Source: a bacterium UBP17_UBA6191
GTDB lineage: Bacteria > Muiribacteriota > UBA6191
Direction of reading: 5' to 3'
Assembly: GCA_002422125.1 (NCBI GenBank)
Contig: DITF01000151.1
Span: 1-6,975 of the forward strand
Length of the DNA: 6,975 bases
In this document: in pieces, positions 1 to 5,268 of the stretch
Numbering within the stretch: the stretch's first letter is position 1
Layout of the letters: every line of letters begins with the position of its first letter
Program-made: the position numbers and the translations under genes
Notes under the pieces: generated by a model
What the model was told of the DNA's origin: nothing
The model's database searches: none
The model's input: the letters and a program-made list of their open reading frames with translations, nothing else

Positions 1-77
1 TACCCAGCACCCTGCCCTGTGGAGCCCGGACTTTCCTCAGCCTCATAAAGAGACTGCGAGTGTTCGGACATCAAGCG
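1..77 (-). ncRNA. rnpB: RNase P RNA (class A type), 5' part only, cut by window edge
   Basis: This is the catalytic RNA of ribonuclease P, which trims the 5' leader from tRNA precursors. Read on the minus strand, the segment from about 41 down to 11 carries the near-invariant 5' core of bacterial RNase P RNA: GAGGAAAGTCCGGGCTCC followed by ACAGGGCAGGG. This matches the E. coli RNA in the P3/P4/P5 region almost base for base. Just before it, AGTCTC and GAGGCT (about 55 to 39) can pair around a TTTAT loop, as expected for a short P3. The RNA runs off the left edge, so the specificity domain and 3' half are not visible. The 5' end at about 77 is inferred from the promoter spacing and may be off by several bases. 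The identity is secure because the core motif is essentially unique to this RNA. Confidence 0.93.
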
Positions 78-83
78 TTAAGG

Positions 84-112
84 ATTCTAGTATGCATTGA
101 TGGGAAACACAA
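84..112 (-). promoter_or_regulatory. sigma70-type promoter of rnpB
   Basis: On the minus strand a -35-like TTGTGT (112 to 107) is followed by a 17-nt spacer and a -10-like TAGAAT (89 to 84). Each box keeps most consensus positions. The expected start point, about 7 nt further on (near 77), coincides with where the 5' end of RNase P RNA should lie. The site is inferred from sequence and position only. Confidence 0.6.
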
Positions 113-128
113 CCATAAACCAAAGGAG

Positions 129-482
129 TTAGCCGTGATAGACCCGAGAGGCCTGAATCAAACCATGGTTTAATTCAAATACTTCTGCCACCAGCATGTC
201 AGGATCACCGGGATTTTCTCGAACATATTCGATAAAAACCCTCTCTTGGCAGGGAGTCACCGATGTCAAACGATAATGAAGCTTAGGCAGTCTTAAAAAC
301 GCATCCGCCCACCAAAGCCTCAAGGCCTGTTTCCCAAAAATCAAACCGTTTGTCTCCGGTTGCCTGACTTTTAATTTTGGACTGTAGTGGGTGGCATCTT
401 CTGCATACAAGGACAAAAGCCCTTCCAAGTCGGCTTGGTTAAAACAAGCCATCCATCGGTGAGCAACTGACTCAGCACTCAT
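129..482 (-). CDS. NTF2-like / SnoaL-like small protein
   Basis: This 117-residue protein has the length and layout of the NTF2-like/SnoaL-like cone fold. An N-terminal helical part contains WMACFNQADLEGLLSLYAED (10-29), the usual 'W..a.n..D.d.l..lya.Da' signature. A second motif is GKQALRLWW (50-58), and the closing strands end in VFELNHGLIQASRVYHG (101-117), typical of the family. Members are small enzymes, binding domains or proteins of unknown role, so no reaction can be assigned. There is no signal peptide or membrane segment, so it is probably cytoplasmic. The ATG lies 4 nt after the stop of the debranching enzyme gene with only a weak ribosome site, which suggests translational coupling and a shared mRNA. 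The promoter and 5' end of rnpB follow directly. The fold call is good; the function is unknown. Confidence 0.8.
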   Translation of the reverse strand: MSAESVAHRWMACFNQADLEGLLSLYAEDATHYSPKLKVRQPETNGLIFGKQALRLWWADAFLRLPKLHYRLTSVTPCQERVFIEYVRENPGDPDMLVAEVFELNHGLIQASRVYHG

Positions 483-486
483 ATAA

Positions 487-2625
487 TCAGATTTTCTGCC
501 TTAAAATTACAGATTGGCTAGGATGAACAAAGTAGTGCTGATTGGTGACCTTACCCAATCCACGATCTTCAACTTGTGAGCCATTGGAGACAACATCCCA
601 GACCCCAACTGGCAAATCAAAATCAGTTCCAGAGGTTGTTGAGCCATTCACCAAAATCAAGAACTGATGGGTTGTTCCTCTAAGCTTGTAGGCAAATGCC
701 TGAGAATGATTCTGTCTGGGCTCAAAAAACCAGATTCTGTCATCCACAATTCGGTCAGAAAAGTGAAAGGCATCATAATGGGTTCTTAAGCGTTTTAAGC
801 CAACTGTAAAATCGTTTAATTCCTTGTTGGTCTGCATCAGACTGTAATCAATCCAGTTGATTTCATTATCCTGATTATAGCTATTGGTATGACCATTTTT
901 GCTGCGGGCAAATTCTTGTCCAAAATGCAGAATCGGGGTGTGAACCGAGGTCAATAACAGGGTGTGGGCCACACGCATACGGGCGTGAATTTCGGCCTCA
1001 CTTAACTGATAAGTTGCCAGCCAGTCTCTTAAAGTTGGGCCATCATGAACTTCAATTTCATTGATGGTGCCTTCAGGATGAGCATTGCCCCAGTTTGTAT
1101 TTATGTAGGACCCAGAGCCCCCAAAATCAGAATGTTCGCCACGGACCAGAATTTTCATAACTTCAGCATTGGCTTCCCCGTTCATAAATCCGGTGGCTCC
1201 ACCTCCACCCTTAATGGCTTTGCGGTACTGATCATTCCACTTACCCAAACGAATGTCATTTAAGTCTCCACGCATCCACTGAGGACTACCCTCCGCCACC
1301 CAAGGCTCACCACTAAGCAATGCCTCTTCTCCAAGCATTCTACGAGCCAAAACCAAGGTTTCTTTGTCAATGGCAGCGGCCAAATCAAAACGAAATCCGT
1401 CCACTCCGTAAACTTCATAAAAAAACTTCAGGGAGTCCAGAATCAGCTTGCGGGTAACTGGTTTTTCACTGGCCATGACATTGCCACAGCCGGCTGTATT
1501 CAGATAAAAACCTTTTTTGGGATTCCACATGCGAAAATAATCGTCCCGAGCCAGATTTTTATGGCTAACCACAGGACCACGATGATCTCCCTCGGAGGTG
1601 TGGTTGTACACGACATCCAAAACTACCGACACGCCTATTTTATGCAAGGCATCAATGGCATCCTTAAATTCGATTCTGGATTTTAAAGGTTCTGATGCAT
1701 AGGCTTCATGCATGGCAAAAAAACTTTTGGTCATGTAGCCCCAATAGTTAATTTCCCCGGGAGGAGCGGCATGACGATCAAAAGCATGCAAAGGTAAAAA
1801 CTCAATTGTAGTTACATGCATGTCCTTTAAAAGCTTCAATGTTTTGGGGTGGGTAACGGCCTTGTAAGTACCTCGAATAGATTCAGGGATTCCAGGTAAT
1901 AGGTAGGTCAAATCCTTAATGTGAACCTCATGGATTGTCTGTCCCTTTTTTAAGCCTGGTTTGGCTGGCCTTGCGCTCATTTCAAACTCAGAGCCAAACG
2001 ACACAACCTGACAGCGATTATTTTCCAGATTTAATTGATAACAATAGGGATCAGAAACCGCTAAGGCATTGATGCGATTAGGAAACTCCCCCTCAGGAAC
2101 AACCTCTAGAGCATAATCAGAAAAATTGCCTTGAGTCAGAGAAAAATACACCTGATCACCAGAGGGTTTTCGCTTAAGAATGGCCCCTGGTTTGTCCATA
2201 TAACCGGAGGCGGTTGTGTCCACCATATAACCAAATTCTGGATGAAACAAAAACGCGTGGGCATTACGATATTTTGTGACTACCTCATTGCCCTGAATCG
2301 TATAATCAAGGCCATTGTTGCCTTCTGCTCGATATTTGTACCAGGTTCCGGCCAAATTCTGGGACACTGAAACTTCCCAAGTGTTTTTGGAAACCTGATG
2401 ATCGATTTCCGTTTCGGTCTTGCCGTTATAGGGCTTCATGGGCACTACCTGGGCAACTGGACCGGTTTCGGAAGTGTATAAATACAATTCAACCTTGTTG
2501 GCATTGGTGGCATAGACCCTAAATATGGTTTTATTTTGATCCGAAGATACAAAAGATCCCATCTGCAGGGCCGCAAGATCAACCAGACAGATACAAAAAA
2601 CCAGCAAAAACAACAAATACTGCAT
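487..2625 (-). CDS. Exported GH13 alpha-glucan debranching enzyme (pullulanase/isoamylase/GlgX type)
   Basis: The 712-residue product should hydrolyse alpha-1,6 branch points in glycogen, starch or pullulan. Residues 1-20 form a hydrophobic export-like segment without Lys/Arg at its start. An N-terminal beta domain of CBM48 type (about 25-130) precedes the (beta/alpha)8 barrel. All four GH13 regions are present: DVVYNH (337-342), GFRFDLA (410-416, nucleophile D414), LSGEPW (437-442, acid/base E440) and EVHDGPT (525-531, stabiliser D528). Debranching-type marks are NYWGY (293-297) and NTAGCGN (376-382). The stretch GIPESIRGTY (245-254) resembles GlgX/isoamylases, whereas GEPW and the NSYNQDNEINWIDY region (581-594) look closer to type I pullulanase, so I give no gene symbol. 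A C-terminal beta domain spans about 630-710. GGGAG sits 5 nt before the ATG, supporting this start. The next gene begins 4 nt after the stop. Family certain; exact specificity and final location (periplasmic or secreted) inferred. Confidence 0.92.
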   Translation of the reverse strand: MQYLLFLLVFCICLVDLAALQMGSFVSSDQNKTIFRVYATNANKVELYLYTSETGPVAQVVPMKPYNGKTETEIDHQVSKNTWEVSVSQNLAGTWYKYRAEGNNGLDYTIQGNEVVTKYRNAHAFLFHPEFGYMVDTTASGYMDKPGAILKRKPSGDQVYFSLTQGNFSDYALEVVPEGEFPNRINALAVSDPYCYQLNLENNRCQVVSFGSEFEMSARPAKPGLKKGQTIHEVHIKDLTYLLPGIPESIRGTYKAVTHPKTLKLLKDMHVTTIEFLPLHAFDRHAAPPGEINYWGYMTKSFFAMHEAYASEPLKSRIEFKDAIDALHKIGVSVVLDVVYNHTSEGDHRGPVVSHKNLARDDYFRMWNPKKGFYLNTAGCGNVMASEKPVTRKLILDSLKFFYEVYGVDGFRFDLAAAIDKETLVLARRMLGEEALLSGEPWVAEGSPQWMRGDLNDIRLGKWNDQYRKAIKGGGGATGFMNGEANAEVMKILVRGEHSDFGGSGSYINTNWGNAHPEGTINEIEVHDGPTLRDWLATYQLSEAEIHARMRVAHTLLLTSVHTPILHFGQEFARSKNGHTNSYNQDNEINWIDYSLMQTNKELNDFTVGLKRLRTHYDAFHFSDRIVDDRIWFFEPRQNHSQAFAYKLRGTTHQFLILVNGSTTSGTDFDLPVGVWDVVSNGSQVEDRGLGKVTNQHYFVHPSQSVILRQKI

Positions 2626-2665
2626 AACTTCTCCCAGTAAGGCTTAGGTCTACTACGCTAAATGT

Positions 2666-2694
2666 ACTGTATTTGTTGCTTAAAAAATGTGCAA
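2666..2694 (-). promoter_or_regulatory. Possible promoter of the debranching enzyme gene
   Basis: In the 83-bp spacer between the divergent genes, the minus strand shows TTGCAC (2694 to 2689), a 17-nt spacer and TACAGT (2671 to 2666). The spacing is ideal, but the -35 box matches only three and the -10 box four of six consensus positions. Transcription would begin near 2659 and give a leader of about 35 nt before the ATG at 2625. The spacer is AT-rich and must also hold the signals for rsmE on the other strand. I see no clear operator repeat in it. Confidence 0.35.
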
Positions 2695-2708
2695 TAATAC
2701 AAATAAAT

Positions 2709-3467
2709 ATGAATCGGTTGCCCCTTTTTTTACATCAACGCTCTGAACCCAATATTTTTGTCGTCCGTAATCAGGATCAGGTAGAACATGTTAAAAATGT
2801 TATCCGGGCCCAACCTGGGGAGCAGTTAAAAATATCCCTGATAGATCAGGGAATCGGCATGGCTGAAGTTCTAAAACTTACCGATTGTGAACTGATCGTC
2901 CGCTTAATAAAAGTTGAACCTGCCCCTGAAGCTTTACTTTGTCTGTTGATCGGTATCTGCCGCCCACCTTCCATGGAAAAAATTTTGGAGCATGCCACTG
3001 CCGCCGGAGTATCACAGATTAACTTTTTTTGTGCCGAGCTATCGGATAAATCTTTTATGAAATCCAGAGTATTAAGGGAAGAGAATATTCAAAAAAAACT
3101 GCTGGATGGATTGGCGCAATCTGCCACTTGGGCCCTGTTGCCTAAAGTCAGTATCCACCAAAGTCTTAAACTGGCTTTAAAAAACCTACCAGATATAGAG
3201 TCCAGATTTCTTCTCTCCCCCGGTGCTGCTCAATGGTTTTATGATTATCCGCAATCCCCTGCTCAGATGCTGGCAATTGGGCCGGAACGGGGTTTTACAA
3301 TTAGAGAAGAAAAGTTATTGGCCGAATACAATTTTTTGCCTGTGACAATCGCCCAAAGTGTTTTAAGGGTGGAAATGGCCGTCTTTCACGCCCAGTCACA
3401 GCTAGAAATGCTTCGATCTGGTTATAAACTTTTATCCCAGAAAATATCAGACTCGCCTTTGAGGTGA
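2709..3467 (+). CDS. rsmE: 16S rRNA (uracil-1498-N3)-methyltransferase, RsmE family, divergent
   Basis: RsmE is a SPOUT (knotted) methyltransferase that uses S-adenosylmethionine to methylate U1498 in helix 44 of 16S rRNA. The 252-residue length is normal. An N-terminal PUA-like part (about 1-70) includes HVKNVIRAQPGE (27-38), and the SPOUT domain covers about 75-238. The SAM-knot loop LAIGPERGF (188-196) and SVLRVEMA (217-224) correspond to the family's GPEGG and RILRxETA motifs. Several positions depart from the usual form: ATAAGV replaces KatELGV (96-101), and the EAxEQSxR stretch appears as GLAQSATW without the arginine (134-141). I chose ATG 2709 because MNRL is where RsmE proteins normally begin; a TTG at 2673 would add 12 residues. 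No good ribosome site precedes the ATG. It is the only plus-strand gene, and its 3' end overlaps the cobalamin adenosyltransferase gene by 46 bp. Confidence 0.88.
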   Translation: MNRLPLFLHQRSEPNIFVVRNQDQVEHVKNVIRAQPGEQLKISLIDQGIGMAEVLKLTDCELIVRLIKVEPAPEALLCLLIGICRPPSMEKILEHATAAGVSQINFFCAELSDKSFMKSRVLREENIQKKLLDGLAQSATWALLPKVSIHQSLKLALKNLPDIESRFLLSPGAAQWFYDYPQSPAQMLAIGPERGFTIREEKLLAEYNFLPVTIAQSVLRVEMAVFHAQSQLEMLRSGYKLLSQKISDSPLR

Positions 3468-3985
3468 TTTTCCATTCTGGAAAAAACAAAAAGGGCATCG
3501 GAGAGGCGATTCAGATAAGCAACCACCATAGGACCAATTGCTTCTTCTTTAGAAAGTGCAACGGCTAACCGTTCGGCTCGGCGGCATACCGTCCTGGCCA
3601 GATGCAGGTGAGCCGCGGCCTTGGTACCCCCAGGCAAGATAAACTCCTCCAGAGGTTTTAACTCTTCGGCACAGCAATCCATGAGCTTTTCAAGATGCAG
3701 TACATGCCTTTCTTCAATTTGAGGGATTTTAAATTTGAGCTTATCTTCCTCAAGAATACAAAGATCGGAGCCAAGATGAAACAGTTCGTTTTGGATTGTA
3801 CGAACCCATTCTGCCACTTCTTTACTGGGACTTGAGGCCAAAACCATTCCCAAAACAGAGTTTAACTCATCCACTGTCCCATAGGTTTCAATTCTAAGAA
3901 TGTCCTTAGAAACTCGCTGACCACCACCAAGTCCTGTGGTGCCCTTGTCTCCGGTTCTGGTATAAACTTTGGTAATTCTTGGCAT
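3422..3985 (-). CDS. Cob(I)alamin adenosyltransferase, PduO (MMAB) type
   Basis: The enzyme transfers the 5'-deoxyadenosyl group of ATP to reduced cobalamin to make coenzyme B12, in the cytoplasm. The 187-residue length fits the trimeric five-helix-bundle PduO family. The N-terminal ATP-binding segment is intact: YTRTGDKGTTGL (8-19), RVSKD (24-28) and YGTVDELNS (35-43). The later signatures are PGGTKAAAHLHLARTVCRRA (118-137), with the Arg-rich core followed by E138, and YLNRLSDALFVFSRMEN (157-173). Databases use pduO, cobO or mmaB for such genes, so I assign no symbol. It starts 3 nt after the membrane hydroxylase stop with a poor ribosome site, suggesting coupled translation as the last gene of the gltX run. 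Its final 15 codons (177 to the stop) lie in the tail-to-tail overlap with rsmE. No cobalamin biosynthesis genes or B12 riboswitch are visible nearby. Confidence 0.93.
   Translation of the reverse strand: MPRITKVYTRTGDKGTTGLGGGQRVSKDILRIETYGTVDELNSVLGMVLASSPSKEVAEWVRTIQNELFHLGSDLCILEEDKLKFKIPQIEERHVLHLEKLMDCCAEELKPLEEFILPGGTKAAAHLHLARTVCRRAERLAVALSKEEAIGPMVVAYLNRLSDALFVFSRMENHLKGESDIFWDKSL
3468..3484 (+). other. Inverted repeat directly after the rsmE stop codon
   Basis: TTTTCCA (3468-3474), loop TTC, then TGGAAAA (3478-3484) form a perfect 7-bp stem starting at the base after the rsmE TGA. The stem is AT-rich. No T-run follows on the plus strand (an A-rich stretch follows instead) and none on the minus strand, so it does not qualify as a standard intrinsic terminator. 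It lies inside the adenosyltransferase coding sequence. It could mark the rsmE mRNA 3' end or be a chance by-product of codon choice. Confidence 0.3.
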
Positions 3986-3988
3986 AAT

Positions 3989-4795
3989 TCAGTGAGAATA
4001 CCATAGGATTACCCAGAACCAAAACAAGACAAAAAAAATGATACCTGGAAGCGATGGCTCTCCATTTAGCTTACATGAGGTATCAGGGCTATCATCAATC
4101 CCAAGGATAGGCGTACGGGTATCATCACGATAGGCTGTTCTAAACAGATAATCCCAAAGACTCAGGTTTATGGCAAAATTGCAAACCACCTCACCCTGAG
4201 AGCGTAGTTCATGATGCCAGATATGAAAGCGGGGATTATTCACAATGTAACCTAACCAGCCGTACCCAAAATTTAAGTTGGCGTGGTTCAAATGCCCAAT
4301 CAGAGTACTAAGGACGGCGCAAACAAATATAGCCGTAAAATCCATACCACAAATCAGCAAAACCAGCCATCCTCCCGTCCTGTAAAGGATGGTTTCCATC
4401 CAGTGGAATCGAAAACATATCAAAAAATCCATCTCCGTGGCTGTGTGATGAAATCTATGCCAGCGCCACAAAAAATCATATCTGTGCAACAAGCGATGTA
4501 CCCACCAGTCCACAAAGTCCTTAAATACAAAAAACACCAGAACCTGCATTAACCAAGGCCACCCATCCAGTAAATTCAAAGAACGGAGGGAATCAGGCCA
4601 GACGATGTGCCCACCGATAAACATCAAAGAATAAGCCAGGCAGACTCCAAAAATCTCCCCGTTAAAAAACAGATAAAACCAATCCTTTAATACTCCATTT
4701 ACACGGTGGGGACGAGCAGGAAATATGCGTTCCAAGAATAAAACAAAAATAGATATTAAGCTGAGCCAGAACAGATAGCTAAATAAAAGATTCAT
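3989..4795 (-). CDS. Fatty acid hydroxylase / sterol desaturase superfamily membrane protein
   Basis: This 268-residue integral membrane protein belongs to the di-iron hydroxylase superfamily, whose members insert oxygen or double bonds into lipid chains. Hydrophobic segments lie at about 3-22, 42-64, 80-95, 142-168 and 250-266. The iron-binding histidine clusters are complete: HRLLH (100-104), HRFHH (113-117), a lone H131, HLNH (168-171) and HIWHH (191-195). The DWWVHR and WRWHRFHH contexts are typical of bacterial 'sterol desaturase' homologues, many of which act on lipids other than sterols. The substrate therefore cannot be named. The ATG overlaps the stop of the 155-aa gene in an ATGA and lacks its own clear ribosome site, so translation is probably coupled. 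The cobalamin adenosyltransferase follows at 3 nt. Superfamily assignment is firm; the reaction is inferred. Confidence 0.9.
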   Translation of the reverse strand: MNLLFSYLFWLSLISIFVLFLERIFPARPHRVNGVLKDWFYLFFNGEIFGVCLAYSLMFIGGHIVWPDSLRSLNLLDGWPWLMQVLVFFVFKDFVDWWVHRLLHRYDFLWRWHRFHHTATEMDFLICFRFHWMETILYRTGGWLVLLICGMDFTAIFVCAVLSTLIGHLNHANLNFGYGWLGYIVNNPRFHIWHHELRSQGEVVCNFAINLSLWDYLFRTAYRDDTRTPILGIDDSPDTSCKLNGEPSLPGIIFFVLFWFWVILWYSH

Positions 4796-5259
4796 TTCAT
4801 GTTAGGAAACAAATCAGGAAGCCTCTTGTCAAAAACAACTTCACCTAAGGCACGATGTCTTGGCTCCATTTGTCCTTGCAGGGCATTTTGCAGCATAATT
4901 CTGGTCTCGGTAATGACCTCAGACTGAGCCAGAGTTTTGCGGATTTTACCGGCAATCATGGTCTGATTGCGGGTAGTCATAAATACTTCGGACTTCAAAT
5001 TCTGCAAGTACTTAATAAAATCATTCATTTCAGCTAGCCACACCTGTGAATCCAGAATGTACTTCTGAGCTATATCACCTTTGGCATCCAAATCCTGAGT
5101 GGCAATTAACTTATCCATCCTTAACTCATGTTCCTGAGCTAGCTTCAAAATGGAAGCCTCACGAATAGGCAGTTCTTCTGGCAGCCTATCAATTAAAAAC
5201 ACAAAACCCAGAATGCCTGCCAGAAACAGAAAAAAACCAATCCAGTATTTTGTACTCAC
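4792..5259 (-). CDS. Membrane-anchored protein of unknown function
   Basis: I do not recognise this 155-residue protein. A single hydrophobic segment (about 5-23, preceded by a lone Lys at 4) is followed by an acidic patch and a long, charged, probably helical region (about 33-128). A short C-terminal tail has Pro at 133, 148 and 152. No Cys and no catalytic motif is visible. A plausible topology is N-terminus inside with the helical part in the periplasm, but a few charges decide this and it is not certain. The GTG at 5259 is supported by AGGAG four bases upstream, within the gltX stop. The 3' end overlaps the hydroxylase gene in ATGA. Its position between gltX and a lipid-modifying membrane enzyme hints at an envelope role, but that is only context. 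Coding status is supported by the tight junctions on both sides. Confidence 0.75.
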   Translation of the reverse strand: MSTKYWIGFFLFLAGILGFVFLIDRLPEELPIREASILKLAQEHELRMDKLIATQDLDAKGDIAQKYILDSQVWLAEMNDFIKYLQNLKSEVFMTTRNQTMIAGKIRKTLAQSEVITETRIMLQNALQGQMEPRHRALGEVVFDKRLPDLFPNMK

Positions 5260-5263
5260 GAAT

Positions 5264-5268
5264 CTCCT
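5264..5268 (-). promoter_or_regulatory. Ribosome binding site overlapping the gltX stop codon
   Basis: The minus strand reads TAGGAG, where TAG is the gltX stop and AGGAG a strong Shine-Dalgarno. Four bases later comes the GTG start of the unknown membrane protein. The overlap fixes this unusual start and ties its translation to ribosomes finishing gltX. Confidence 0.65.

Noticed and set aside
123..174. GGAG followed by a GTG-started 12-codon plus-strand frame
   Set aside because: Too short, antisense to the NTF2-like gene end, and without a plausible promoter; the GGAG match is chance-level.
488..498. Small inverted repeat CAGA-TTT-TCTG at the end of the debranching enzyme gene
   Set aside because: A 4-bp stem is expected by chance and has no T-run, so it is not a terminator.
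1045..1263. 72-codon plus-strand open frame inside the debranching enzyme gene
   Set aside because: It lies wholly antisense to a well-supported GH13 gene, begins at no convincing ribosome site and encodes no recognisable domain.
2131..2370. 79-codon plus-strand open frame
   Set aside because: Antisense shadow of the debranching enzyme N-terminal domain; no family features.
3301..3498. 65-codon minus-strand open frame spanning the rsmE/adenosyltransferase junction
   Set aside because: It overlaps two firm genes in other frames and has low-complexity, non-protein-like content.
4283..4552. 89-codon plus-strand open frame
   Set aside because: Antisense to the hydroxylase His-box region; composition is that of a reverse-strand shadow rich in Lys, Gln and His.
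4855..5037. 60-codon plus-strand open frame
   Set aside because: Antisense shadow of the unknown membrane protein gene, whose own junctions are better supported.
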